Below are positions 7,641-16,032 of a stretch of 33,168 nucleotides of DNA, one piece after another. A program made the translations under genes and the position numbers. The notes beneath the pieces were generated by a model. It was not told the origin of the DNA. It did not search any database and saw only the letters and a list, made by a program, of their open reading frames with translations. This DNA comes from Sphingobium sp. YR768 (GTDB taxonomy: Bacteria; Pseudomonadota; Alphaproteobacteria; Sphingomonadales; Sphingomonadaceae), in assembly GCF_900111125.1 (NCBI RefSeq), contig NZ_FOGE01000039.1:1-33168 (forward strand), read 5' to 3'. Numbering within the stretch: position 1 is the first letter of the stretch; the number at the start of each line of letters is the position of its first letter.

Positions 7641-8750
7641 GTGGAACATCCTACAGAAGTTTTCATCGGAATCGATGTTGCAAAGGCGCGCAATGCCATC
7701 GCAATCGCCGATGGTGGGCGCGATGGCGAGGTACGCTTCTTTGGCGAGGTCGATGCGTCACTGGACGCGATGAGGCGCATCCTACAGCGGATCACCGCCA
7801 AATATGGCGTGGTGCATTTCTGTTATGAGGCTGGTCCGACCGGCTATGGGCTTTACCGCCTGATAGTCGAGGTGGGCCACTCCTGCATGGTGGTAGCGCC
7901 ATCGCTGATCCCGAAGCGCGCAGGCGACCGGGTGAAGACGGATCGGCGCGATGCAATGATGCTCGCCAGGCTGCTGCGAGCCGGCGAACTGACGGCGGTG
8001 TGGGTGCCCGATGCGGGGCATGAGGCGATGCGCGATCTCGTACGCGCCCGCGCTGCTGCGGTTGAGACCCAGCGCATTCACCGGCAGCAGGTCAACGCGT
8101 TCATGCTGAAGCACGGCCGCATTTTTCCGCGCAAGACGACGTGGGGAGCCCGCCACTTTCGCTGGCTACAAGAACAGCACTTCGATCATCCCGCCCATCA
8201 AATCGCTCTGCAGGAACTGGTCGATGCGGTCAGGGTGGCCAAGGAACGGGTCGGACGTATCGAGGCAGCGATCGAGGAGTTCCTGCCAGGCTGGTCGCTA
8301 GCACCCGTCGTTCGTGCGCTTCAGGCACTGCGGGGTGTCGAACTCATCGTCGCTGTGACGTTCGTAACTGAGATTGGCGACATGCGCCGGTTTGACGATC
8401 CACGCCAGTTGATGGGCTATCTTGGTCTCGTGCCCGGAGAGCGATCTTCCGGCGGCACGGTTCGCCGCGGCGGGATCACAAAGGCAGGCAACGGTTGGGT
8501 TCGCCATATGCTTGTCGAAAGCGCCTGGACGTACCGTCACCCGCCGCGAGTTGGAAAAGCCAAGCTGTATCGCCTGGAGCAAACCACACCGAAGGTCCGC
8601 GAGATCGCCTGGAAAGCGCAGACCCGACTGACGGCGCGATATCGGTCGCTCATCGCCAAGGGTAAGAAAACCCCGATCGTTTGCACGGCAATAGCTCGCG
8701 AACTTGCAGGCTTTATGTGGGCGGTCGCCAGGGAGGTGCAGCCAGCCTGA
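7641..8750 (+). CDS. IS110-family transposase (DEDD recombinase)
   Basis: 369 aa from GTG 7641, which follows the strong site gaggagga; an upstream ATG at 7563 would translate the structured leader. The N-terminal RuvC-like domain has FIGIDVAKARNAIAI (first Asp), CYEAGPTGYGLYR (Glu) and VKTDRRDAMMLARLLRAGEL (Asp pair). A coiled middle region follows. The C-terminal Tnp domain carries FDDPRQLMGYLGLVPGERSSGG and GITKAGNGWVRHMLVESAW, whose serine fits the catalytic serine known for this family. All motifs are present, so the enzyme is probably functional. The family is known to use a non-coding bridge RNA from the element flank to choose its targets. Confidence 0.93.
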   Translation: MEHPTEVFIGIDVAKARNAIAIADGGRDGEVRFFGEVDASLDAMRRILQRITAKYGVVHFCYEAGPTGYGLYRLIVEVGHSCMVVAPSLIPKRAGDRVKTDRRDAMMLARLLRAGELTAVWVPDAGHEAMRDLVRARAAAVETQRIHRQQVNAFMLKHGRIFPRKTTWGARHFRWLQEQHFDHPAHQIALQELVDAVRVAKERVGRIEAAIEEFLPGWSLAPVVRALQALRGVELIVAVTFVTEIGDMRRFDDPRQLMGYLGLVPGERSSGGTVRRGGITKAGNGWVRHMLVESAWTYRHPPRVGKAKLYRLEQTTPKVREIAWKAQTRLTARYRSLIAKGKKTPIVCTAIARELAGFMWAVAREVQPA

Positions 8751-8765
8751 TGGAATAGCAGCTCC

Positions 8766-8949
8766 CGCGTACAGGCGGGGGCGGGACCACGGCAGGGGAA
8801 TATCCGTCACACGCTTTGTGGCCGGCACAGCCGACGCCCGTTGTAAGATCGGATCAGCCCCGGGACGCATACACGGAAATGCGGTATTCAACCCGCGTAT
8901 CAGAGCTTGATCACCGACGTCCTTCAGGTCCCGCCTCCACCTGTACGCG
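8766..8949 (+). ncRNA. Candidate IS110 bridge-RNA region (long stem)
   Basis: The arm 8766-8788 (cgcgtacaggcgggggcggg...) pairs with 8927-8949 over 23 bases with two mismatches, closing a loop of about 138 nt. It begins 15 bp after the transposase stop, and the enclosed stretch has no credible gene. IS110-family elements of the IS1111 type carry their guide RNA downstream of the transposase gene, so position and size fit. The RNA itself is inferred; no promoter is proven. Confidence 0.4.
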
Positions 8950-8950
8950 G

Positions 8951-9579
8951 CCATATACGGTGCCGCGCTCCTGCGCGGACGATGGCGCGCAACTTAAAGG
9001 TTGAAAACGGACATCAGAGAGCGGGCCTGAGGGCCGCCTTGCGCGGTGCCCATTCGCCGGGATGATTGCCGCTCTTTTAGCGAGGTGGCGGGTGTCGGAC
9101 GAGATCGAAGATTCAGTAAGCGAATCCTCACCAGCCTGTTCGTGCAGCGGCCATATGCGGACACTTTTAGATCGTTAGTTCAATAGGATTGTGTCTTTTC
9201 CGCTTGGAACCTTATCAACGTCACGCCCAAGGTCGCTGCGATCGACTTACGGTAGCGAGCCACCGGGATCTTAGGCATGTCAACGGGCGACGCGACATTC
9301 CAGCTTTAATTGGCGACCGTTACGACCGGACCTATTTTGCGTTGCGATGGTTCGGCCGTTCGATGGTACGGAAAATAAGCGAACTCAAGACGTCAGATGG
9401 ACGGTGTGCGCTCGCGGCAGCCCGTGGGAATGGAATTTCCCTTGCTGCGTTTTCGATACGGATCAGCAAGGGAATGAACGTGGACGAGGCTGCAACACTT
9501 CCGCTGAGAAATTTTCGAAGAAATTAGCCACTTAACCTCGATCAATTTCATTTCGCCATCGGATTTGTATACGGCGGCA
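8951..9579. other. No confident gene
   Basis: About 630 bp after the IS110 element. An open frame of 112 codons (9189-9527, plus strand) is Arg-rich with no recognisable motif and no ribosome site, so I do not call it. A sequence ggaat-N16-cgtt at 9427-9451 is one mismatch from the EcfG-type promoter consensus and points toward the small gene at 9580, but lies 128 bp upstream. Confidence 0.45.
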
Positions 9580-9762
9580 ATGCAAGATCACCTTCGATTA
9601 GCAGCGCTTGCGGCTGCGATGTCCGACGATGAATTAGCCGCGTCACACGCTCTTATTGTTGACCCCGACAATCTGACCGCTGAGCAGCAGGCAGTCATCG
9701 ACGAGATTATGCGGCGCAGTTTCAAGTCAAATATAGCTGGTCAATCTGTAAACGGGGCCTGA
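9580..9762 (+). CDS. Small hypothetical protein
   Basis: 60 aa from ATG 9580; a TTG at 9565 would add five residues. The sequence has two acidic helices: HLRLAALAAAMSDDELAASHALIV and DPDNLTAEQQAVIDEIMRRSF. Coding-like composition, the DDEL and AEQQAVIDEI helices and the absence of low-complexity sequence support it as a gene. No family assignment. It sits alone between an IS110 element and the IS4 transposase gene. Confidence 0.5.
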   Translation: MQDHLRLAALAAAMSDDELAASHALIVDPDNLTAEQQAVIDEIMRRSFKSNIAGQSVNGA

Positions 9763-9880
9763 GGCTTTCAATTACCCACATCTGGTCGGATGCCAGATTC
9801 CGCTGATCGCAGCGGCATTGCGGCAGCGGAACCGGCTGTGATTCATGTTCGCGCACAGGGTCGCGCCGGCGAGGTGCACG

Positions 9881-10299
9881 ATGGTAGACGGGAGCACGGA
9901 ATCTCAGGCTTGGATAGATGATGAACTCGCCGGGTCACGTTTCGGCGATGTGCGCCTTGGTCGCCGTCTGCGACAATTGGTGACGAAAATGGCGGGCGCG
10001 ATAGGTGGTCCAATTCCGCTCGCCTGTCAGGATTGGGCCAACACCAAAGCCGCCTATCGCTTTCTTTCGAATGCCGATGTTAGCGAAGGCAAAATTCTGC
10101 ATGGCCATTTCCAATCCACGGCATCGCGTGTCGCAGCCGTTGATGGACCCATCCTTGTTCTGCAGGATACAACCGAATTTTCATATGAGCGCAAAAAGCC
10201 CGAACAGGTTGGGGCTATCTGCTATGCCCCAAGCAAACGCGAGACGGTTGGGATTGCCAGGCGACATACAATTTGCGGATTGTTGATGCATACTAGCCT
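9881..10299 (+). pseudogene. IS4-family (Tn5-like) transposase, 5' half, split by IS66
   Basis: Starts at ATG 9881 after gaggtg. It contains the Tn5-type DNA-binding N-terminus (AWIDDELAGSRFGDVRLGRRLRQLV), then QDWANTKAAYRFLSNADV and the first catalytic Asp in LVLQDTTEFSYE. It is interrupted after GLLMHTSL by the IS66 insertion and resumes in frame at 15332 (AVTTEGLPLGLAAIKFW). Family members are about 450 aa. The C-terminal part is also lost, so this IS was dead or dying apart from the IS66 hit. Confidence 0.9.
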
Positions 10300-10460
10300 G
10301 TAAGCGCTAAATCACCCCCACAGGGAGGGGTTAGGCGGCCTGTTCGATGACGGTGGTGGCGGCGGCGCGACTATCTACCCAGTTGTATGGGAGCAGATCA
10401 TCGATTGGATCTGCGTCGCCGCGCAGGACGATACGGGCGAGGACGTCGGTGAGGTAGGCC
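10300..10460 (-). mobile_element. IS66 copy A, left end fragment (tnpC 3' end)
   Basis: 161 bp running from the left terminal repeat gtaagcgctaaatc through the last part of tnpC, identical to the left end of copy B starting at 10461. It is the severed tail of the outer IS66; the rest resumes at 12977. 161 + 2347 = 2508 bp, exactly the length of the intact copy B, which proves the nested arrangement. Confidence 0.95.
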
Positions 10461-10491
10461 GTAAGCGCTAAATCACCCCCACAGGGAGGGG

Positions 10492-12051
10492 TTAGGCGGC
10501 CTGTTCGATGACGGTGGTGGCGGCGGCGCGACTATCTACCCAGTTGTATGGGAGCAGATCATCGATTGGATCTGCGTCGCCGCGCAGGACGATACGGGCG
10601 AGGACGTCGGTGAGGTAGGCCTGAGGGTTGATGCCGCCCAGTTTGCACGTTTCGATGAGGCTGGCGAAGGTCGCCCAGTTTTCAGCCCCCAGGTCATGGC
10701 CTGTGAACAGGGCATTTTTTCGTTGGAGGGTAATCGGCCTGATCGACCGCTCGACAGTGTTGTTATCCAGCTCGATCCGCCCATCCTCAAGGAAGCGGAC
10801 GAGGCCTTTCCAGTGGTTGAGGGTGTACCTGATGGCCTCGGCTGTGTTGGAGCCTCGGGGCAGCTTGGGCAGCATTTCCTCGAACCAGGGCAGCATTTCC
10901 GCGATGATCGAAGCGGATTCAGCCTGACGGATCGCCAACCTGTGTTCGGGACTGGAACCTCGGATACGAGCCTCGACCTTGTAGAGGCTGGCGATCCGCC
11001 GCAGCGCCTCATCGGCGACGGGGGCGTTGCCGCCCTTGGCATCGTCGAAGAAGCCACGCCTGACGTGCGCCCAGCAGAAGGCGAGCGTTCCCGGGCCGCC
11101 CTTCCGGTCCGGCGCCTCGATATGCTTATAGGCGCCATAGCCATCGCATTGGACGATGCCGGTGAAGTCCCCAAGCAGCTTCTCAGCCCAGACCTTCCCG
11201 CGCCCCGGCATGTAGGTGTAGACGACCGCCGGTGGATCGGTGCCGCCATGCGCGCCATCATCACGAGCGATTGCCCACAGATATCCCGTCTTCACCTTGC
11301 CGGTGCCGGGCGCCAGGACCTTGGCGGTGGTCTCATCGACGAACAGCCTCGCACCCGTCAGCAGATCAGCTTTCATCCGGCCGGTCAGGCGCCCGAGCCA
11401 AGCCGCAGCTCGGCCCGCCCAGTTGCACATGGTTCCCCGGTCGATCTCGATGCCCTGCCGCCGCAGCGCCTGCGCCTGGCGATAAAAGGGCGTGTGATCG
11501 GCGTATTTCTTGACGAGCACATCGGCGATCAGCGCTTCGGTGGGCAGGCCGCCTGGCACCGCATGTCTGGGCGCGGGCGCCTGGAACACTCCCTCGCTGC
11601 ATGCGCGGCACGCCATTTTCGGTCGGGACGTGACGATCACGCGATACTGGACCGGGATGACATCAAGCCGGCTCGATATGTCGCTGTCTATGCAGTGCAG
11701 CGCACCTCCGCAGCAGGGGCATTCCTTCTCATCAGGGAGGATCACTTCCTCAACGCGGGTCAGGTGCGCCGGCAGCGAGGCCCGCGCCGTCCCGCTTTCC
11801 CTTCGTGCCCGTTCCTTCTTCTGGCCTGCTGCCTGCTCACCGAGCGCCTCGAGTTCAGCACGGGCGACGTCAAGATCATCGAAGGCAAGCGCCAACTGAT
11901 CTTCGCTCAGCTTCTCCGACCGTTTCCCGAAGGTCGTGCGGGTGATCTGGTCGATGATATGCTGCATCCGGGCTTCACGCTCGAGGCCGGCCAGGACCAT
12001 CGCCTTGAGGGTGGCGACATTGTCAGGAAGGTCGGCTGCCGTGGCGGACAT
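10492..12051 (-). CDS. tnpC: IS66 transposase TnpC (copy B, intact)
   Basis: 519 aa. A leucine-rich N-terminal helix (TLKAMVLAGLEREARMQHIIDQI) leads into TTFGKRSEKLSEDQL. The zinc-binding segment has CPCC and CRAC pairs near residues 115-155. The DDE domain shows LFVDETTAKVLAPG, GIVQCDGYGAYKHIEA and ELDNNTVERSIRP, followed by NALFTGHDLGAENWATFASLIETCKLGGINPQAY. The C-terminal domain LTDVLARIV...LLPYNW is present, which the copy A version has lost. It ends 31 bp inside the left terminal repeat. Probably active. Confidence 0.95.
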   Translation of the reverse strand: MSATAADLPDNVATLKAMVLAGLEREARMQHIIDQITRTTFGKRSEKLSEDQLALAFDDLDVARAELEALGEQAAGQKKERARRESGTARASLPAHLTRVEEVILPDEKECPCCGGALHCIDSDISSRLDVIPVQYRVIVTSRPKMACRACSEGVFQAPAPRHAVPGGLPTEALIADVLVKKYADHTPFYRQAQALRRQGIEIDRGTMCNWAGRAAAWLGRLTGRMKADLLTGARLFVDETTAKVLAPGTGKVKTGYLWAIARDDGAHGGTDPPAVVYTYMPGRGKVWAEKLLGDFTGIVQCDGYGAYKHIEAPDRKGGPGTLAFCWAHVRRGFFDDAKGGNAPVADEALRRIASLYKVEARIRGSSPEHRLAIRQAESASIIAEMLPWFEEMLPKLPRGSNTAEAIRYTLNHWKGLVRFLEDGRIELDNNTVERSIRPITLQRKNALFTGHDLGAENWATFASLIETCKLGGINPQAYLTDVLARIVLRGDADPIDDLLPYNWVDSRAAATTVIEQAA

Positions 12052-12118
12052 ACCCCATTTCTGGCAGTTTTGGAGCGGTCCGCAATGGCCTTTCGATCAG
12101 AGGAATCGGGCGTGCGAC

Positions 12119-12472
12119 CTATCGCGTCGTCACCGGAACCTGAGTGCGCGGCGTGTGCATTTTCGACCATTGCAGCCCTTCGAACAAGGCCGACGCCTGC
12201 GATGCCGACAGCCGCATCACGCCATCGTGCGCCCGGGGCCAATGAAAGCCTCCGGTCTGCAAGACCTTGCTCACAAGCACCAGGCCGGTGCCGTCCCAGA
12301 CCAGCAGCTTGATCCTGTTCGCCCGCTTCGAGCGGAAGATGAAGACCACCCCCGAGAAGGGCTTGAGTCCGAGTTCATGCTCGACCAGCGCCGCCAGGCT
12401 GACGGCGCCTTTCCTGAAGTCGACCGGCTTTGTCGCCACCATCACCTTGAGCGGCCCTGGCGGGATGATCAC
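12119..12472 (-). CDS. tnpB: IS66 accessory protein TnpB (copy B)
   Basis: 117 aa, IS66 Orf2 family: KVMVATKPVDFRKGAVSLAALVE, then FSGVVFIFRSKRANRIKLLVWDGTGLVLVSKVLQTGGFHWP. It overlaps tnpA by 4 bp (12469-12472) and lies 67 bp upstream of tnpC. Identical in translation to the copy at 14474. Confidence 0.95.
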   Translation of the reverse strand: MIIPPGPLKVMVATKPVDFRKGAVSLAALVEHELGLKPFSGVVFIFRSKRANRIKLLVWDGTGLVLVSKVLQTGGFHWPRAHDGVMRLSASQASALFEGLQWSKMHTPRTQVPVTTR

Positions 12473-12891
12473 CCCGTCCGGCTCACAGCGGCGAGGACCC
12501 GGGCGATATGATCCTCGCTCGCGCCTGGCGGTACATGGATCGCGAGGGCGGCCGTGCGGATCACGATCTCAGCGCCGCCGCCATCAACAGAGCCGGTGCC
12601 GCCCGCATCTTCAATCACCGCCGGGACAAAGTCCAGCTTCTTGCCGGCCAAGCGCTTGCTCGGAATGCTGTCATGTCGCCATGCGTAGAGCTGCTGCGGT
12701 AGCAGTCCATGCGTTCGCGCAATTTCCGCGATGTTGGCGCCGGGCTCAAAACTCGACGCGATGATCCGTGCCTTGGCCTCGGCCGACCAGCGGCGCCGCA
12801 TCGGCCCTGCTGGAATGACGTCCATACGCGAGGGTCGCTGACCCTCCTGCCTTTCGAAACCTGTTTCGAATGTTCTTACATCATCGGCCAT
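12469..12891 (-). CDS. tnpA: IS66 accessory protein TnpA (copy B)
   Basis: 140 aa with an HTH of the IS3/IS911 type: MRRRWSAEAKARIIASSF, then IAEIARTHGLLPQQLYAWRHD. About 25 residues precede the HTH and a variable tail follows. First gene of the operon; its translation is identical to the copy at 14824. Confidence 0.93.
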   Translation of the reverse strand: MADDVRTFETGFERQEGQRPSRMDVIPAGPMRRRWSAEAKARIIASSFEPGANIAEIARTHGLLPQQLYAWRHDSIPSKRLAGKKLDFVPAVIEDAGGTGSVDGGGAEIVIRTAALAIHVPPGASEDHIARVLAAVSRTG

Positions 12892-12936
12892 TACGACACC
12901 CCTCAGACGAGGGACGAAACATAGCCAGATCAGCGC

Positions 12937-14406
12937 CTACGAAAATGTGGGGACGTTTTCGCGCTTACAGTAGGCCTGAGGGTTGATGCCGCCCAGTTTG
13001 CACGTTTCGATGAGGCTGGCGAAGGTCGCCCAGTTTTCAGCCCCCAGGTCATGGCCTGTGAACAGGGCATTTTTTCGTTGGAGGGTAATCGGCCTGATCG
13101 ACCGCTCGACAGTGTTGTTATCCAGCTCGATCCGCCCATCCTCAAGGAAGCGGACGAGGCCTTTCCAGTGGTTGAGGGTGTACCTGATGGCCTCGGCTGT
13201 GTTGGAGCCTCGGGGCAGCTTGGGCAGCATTTCCTCGAACCAGGGCAGCATTTCCGCGATGATCGAAGCGGATTCAGCCTGACGGATCGCCAACCTGTGT
13301 TCGGGACTGGAACCTCGGATACGAGCCTCGACCTTGTAGAGGCTGGCGATCCGCCGCAGCGCCTCATCGGCGACGGGGGCGTTGCCGCCCTTGGCATCGT
13401 CGAAGAAGCCACGCCTGACGTGCGCCCAGCAGAAGGCGAGCGTTCCCGGGCCGCCCTTCCGGTCCGGCGCCTCGATATGCTTATAGGCGCCATAGCCATC
13501 GCATTGGACGATGCCGGTGAAGTCCCCAAGCAGCTTCTCAGCCCAGACCTTCCCGCGCCCCGGCATGTAGGTGTAGACGACCGCCGGTGGATCGGTGCCG
13601 CCATGCGCGCCATCATCACGAGCGATTGCCCACAGATATCCCGTCTTCACCTTGCCGGTGCCGGGCGCCAGGACCTTGGCGGTGGTCTCATCGACGAACA
13701 GCCTCGCACCCGTCAGCAGATCAGCTTTCATCCGGCCGGTCAGGCGCCCGAGCCAAGCCGCAGCTCGGCCCGCCCAGTTGCACATGGTTCCCCGGTCGAT
13801 CTCGATGCCCTGCCGCCGCAGCGCCTGCGCCTGGCGATAAAAGGGCGTGTGATCGGCGTATTTCTTGACGAGCACATCGGCGATCAGCGCTTCGGTGGGC
13901 AGGCCGCCTGGCACCGCATGTCTGGGCGCGGGCGCCTGGAACACTCCCTCGCTGCATGCGCGGCACGCCATTTTCGGTCGGGACGTGACGATCACGCGAT
14001 ACTGGACCGGGATGACATCAAGCCGGCTCGATATGTCGCTGTCTATGCAGTGCAGCGCACCTCCGCAGCAGGGGCATTCCTTCTCATCAGGGAGGATCAC
14101 TTCCTCAACGCGGGTCAGGTGCGCCGGCAGCGAGGCCCGCGCCGTCCCGCTTTCCCTTCGTGCCCGTTCCTTCTTCTGGCCTGCTGCCTGCTCACCGAGC
14201 GCCTCGAGTTCAGCACGGGCGACGTCAAGATCATCGAAGGCAAGCGCCAACTGATCTTCGCTCAGCTTCTCCGACCGTTTCCCGAAGGTCGTGCGGGTGA
14301 TCTGGTCGATGATATGCTGCATCCGGGCTTCACGCTCGAGGCCGGCCAGGACCATCGCCTTGAGGGTGGCGACATTGTCAGGAAGGTCGGCTGCCGTGGC
14401 GGACAT
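12937..14406 (-). pseudogene. tnpC: IS66 TnpC (copy A), C-terminally truncated by copy B
   Basis: Identical to the copy B TnpC up to GGINPQAY. It then runs into the inserted element's terminal repeat and stops after CKRENVPTFS (stop at 12937). The protein would be 489 aa and lacks the last 40 or so residues of the native C-terminal domain (LTDVLARIV...LLPYNW). All DDE motifs are retained, so it might fold, but the domain loss makes function doubtful. The missing 3' end survives at 10300-10460. Confidence 0.95.
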
Positions 14407-14473
14407 ACCCCATTTCTGGCAGTTTTGGAGCGGTCCGCAATGGCCTTTCGATCAGAGGAATCGGGCGTGCGAC

Positions 14474-14827
14474 CTATCGCGTCGTCACCGGAACCTGAGT
14501 GCGCGGCGTGTGCATTTTCGACCATTGCAGCCCTTCGAACAAGGCCGACGCCTGCGATGCCGACAGCCGCATCACGCCATCGTGCGCCCGGGGCCAATGA
14601 AAGCCTCCGGTCTGCAAGACCTTGCTCACAAGCACCAGGCCGGTGCCGTCCCAGACCAGCAGCTTGATCCTGTTCGCCCGCTTCGAGCGGAAGATGAAGA
14701 CCACCCCCGAGAAGGGCTTGAGTCCGAGTTCATGCTCGACCAGCGCCGCCAGGCTGACGGCGCCTTTCCTGAAGTCGACCGGCTTTGTCGCCACCATCAC
14801 CTTGAGCGGCCCTGGCGGGATGATCAC
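14474..14827 (-). CDS. tnpB: IS66 accessory protein TnpB (copy A)
   Basis: 117 aa, identical in translation to the protein at 12119-12472. It has the same 4-bp overlap with tnpA and the same 67-bp gap to tnpC. Still intact, although its tnpC partner is broken. Confidence 0.95.
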   Translation of the reverse strand: MIIPPGPLKVMVATKPVDFRKGAVSLAALVEHELGLKPFSGVVFIFRSKRANRIKLLVWDGTGLVLVSKVLQTGGFHWPRAHDGVMRLSASQASALFEGLQWSKMHTPRTQVPVTTR

Positions 14828-15246
14828 CCCGTCCGGCTCACAGCGGCGAGGACCCGGGCGATATGATCCTCGCTCGCGCCTGGCGGTACATGGATCGCGA
14901 GGGCGGCCGTGCGGATCACGATCTCAGCGCCGCCGCCATCAACAGAGCCGGTGCCGCCCGCATCTTCAATCACCGCCGGGACAAAGTCCAGCTTCTTGCC
15001 GGCCAAGCGCTTGCTCGGAATGCTGTCATGTCGCCATGCGTAGAGCTGCTGCGGTAGCAGTCCATGCGTTCGCGCAATTTCCGCGATGTTGGCGCCGGGC
15101 TCAAAACTCGACGCGATGATCCGTGCCTTGGCCTCGGCCGACCAGCGGCGCCGCATCGGCCCTGCTGGAATGACGTCCATACGCGAGGGTCGCTGACCCT
15201 CCTGCCTTTCGAAACCTGTTTCGAATGTTCTTACATCATCGGCCAT
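14824..15246 (-). CDS. tnpA: IS66 accessory protein TnpA (copy A)
   Basis: 140 aa, identical in translation to the protein at 12469-12891, with the same HTH (AEIARTHGLLPQQLYAWRHD). Intact first gene of the outer IS66 operon. Confidence 0.93.
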   Translation of the reverse strand: MADDVRTFETGFERQEGQRPSRMDVIPAGPMRRRWSAEAKARIIASSFEPGANIAEIARTHGLLPQQLYAWRHDSIPSKRLAGKKLDFVPAVIEDAGGTGSVDGGGAEIVIRTAALAIHVPPGASEDHIARVLAAVSRTG

Positions 15247-15323
15247 TACGACACCCCTCAGACGAGGGACGAAACATAGCCAGATCAGCGCCTACGAAAA
15301 TGTGGGGACGTTTTCGCGCTTAC

Positions 15324-15605
15324 AGTAGCCTGGCAGTGACGACCGAAGGTTTGCCGCTCGGCCTGGCGGCGATCAAGTTCTGGTCACGTAGCAAATTAAA
15401 AGGCACCTCGGCGCTTAAGCGTCATATAAATCCGACGAGGGTACCGATCGAAACCAAGGAGAGCATCCGCTGGCTGGAGAATATGCGCGCCTCCACTGCC
15501 CTGCTGGGCGAAAGCCAGCGCCTGATCCACATCGGAGATCGCGAAAACGACATTTATAAGTTTTTCTGTGCTGCGCGCGAAGCCGGCACCGATTTCTTAG
15601 GTCGT
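15324..15605 (+). pseudogene. IS4-family transposase, 3' half, truncated
   Basis: Resumes the gene split at 10299: AVTTEGLPLGLAAIKFWSRSKLKG, then RVPIETKESIRWLENMR and the second catalytic Asp in LIHIGDRENDIYKFF. Recognisable sequence ends near 15605 (AGTDFL), where intact relatives continue for more than 150 residues including the catalytic Glu. What follows is the unrelated gene on the other strand. The IS4 element is thus interrupted and 3'-truncated. Confidence 0.88.
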
Positions 15606-15622
15606 GAACCCATAAACGGGCG

Positions 15623-15883
15623 TCAGGGGCGAACCTCTTCGCCAGCCGCATAACGTGGTAGATCAGCGGCTGCATCCTTGAAAGCGGAGGTGATCTCGGC
15701 CAGGCTGAAGCACCGGTCCCATAGTTCGGTTGCGAGCAGATTGATCGCCGGAGCCAGAACTGGAGTTTCCGGCCACGGATTTGTTTGGTGGAGTTCCTTC
15801 AGTGCTACCGAGAAGCGGTAGGCCGCTTCATGGAAGGTGGTCTGCCATGCGTCGTTCGCAGCTTGATCGGGTTCGTCGGTCAT
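15623..15883 (-). CDS. Small hypothetical protein next to the LOV kinase
   Basis: 86 aa from ATG 15883 (MTDEPDQAANDAW); an upstream in-frame start at 15907 adds eight residues. It is an acidic, helical protein: TTFHEAAYRFSVALKELHQTN, then PAINLLATELWDRCFSLAEITSAFKDAAADL. No signal peptide, membrane segment or catalytic motif. It is divergent from the LOV-HWE kinase gene, with about 150 bp between starts. Not recognised. The IS4 remnant ends about 18 bp beyond its stop, so this gene marks the start of the intact core. Confidence 0.6.
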   Translation of the reverse strand: MTDEPDQAANDAWQTTFHEAAYRFSVALKELHQTNPWPETPVLAPAINLLATELWDRCFSLAEITSAFKDAAADLPRYAAGEEVRP

Positions 15884-15963
15884 CTCGGTACGATACCCTA
15901 ACCGCACCGCCGTCGGCAGGTCGAGTTAGCAGCCTCACGTTGTATGGGATCGAACCTCGCACT

Positions 15964-15988
15964 GGAACCGCATTTGAACCCTATAGTT
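15964..15988 (+). promoter_or_regulatory. Possible EcfG-type promoter of the LOV-HWE kinase
   Basis: ggaac (15964-15968), 16 bases, then agtt (15985-15988): one mismatch from GGAAC-N16/17-CGTT. It lies 44 bp upstream of the kinase start in the right orientation. Perfect matches before two other genes of this block make it plausible. Confidence 0.4.
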
Positions 15989-16032
15989 ATCTTACCGCGC
16001 CAAGCCCTTCGGCGCCCGCCGGAGAGACATCT

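Larger units (their letters stand above)
7568..8950 (+). mobile_element. IS110-family element with structured non-coding flanks
   Basis: The element contains one complete IS110 transposase (7641-8750). Short complementary arms ggttcgccct (7568-7577) and aggacgaacc (7631-7640) bracket the leader, and a long imperfect inverted repeat lies downstream (8766-8788 with 8927-8949). IS110 elements lack conventional terminal repeats, so the boundaries given are only the outermost structured arms. The true ends may lie further out, within 7404-7567 and beyond 8950. Confidence 0.65.
10461..12968 (-). mobile_element. IS66 copy B, intact, inserted inside IS66 copy A
   Basis: A 2508-bp element with terminal repeats gtaagcg and cgcttac and the three genes tnpA, tnpB and tnpC intact on the minus strand. 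It interrupts tnpC of copy A. Flanks are ggtaggcc on the left (10453-10460) and agtaggcc on the right (12969-12976): an 8-bp duplication with one mismatch, or a 6-bp perfect repeat (taggcc) preceded by ag. Translations of copies A and B are identical where they overlap, so the insertion is recent. Confidence 0.95.
12977..15323 (-). mobile_element. IS66 copy A, main part (right 2347 bp)
   Basis: Continuation of the outer IS66, from the interrupted tnpC to the right end cgcgcttac at 15323. The outer flanks in the IS4 gene are actagcct (10292-10299) and agtagcct (15324-15331), again one mismatch from a perfect 8-bp duplication. tnpA and tnpB are intact, but tnpC is cut, so this copy can move only with help from copy B. 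Confidence 0.95.

Noticed and set aside
9028..9043. 16-base exact repeat tgagggccgccttgcg, also at 28828-28843
   Set aside because: In a GC-rich 33-kb window a 16-mer repeat is not far from chance, and the surroundings do not match.
9189..9527. 112-codon plus-strand frame
   Set aside because: Arg-rich, no ribosome site, no recognisable motif, in a decayed interval.
10696..12312. 538-codon plus-strand frame in IS66 copy B (and its twin at 13051)
   Set aside because: Antisense shadow of the confirmed tnpC, present in both copies because the DNA is identical.
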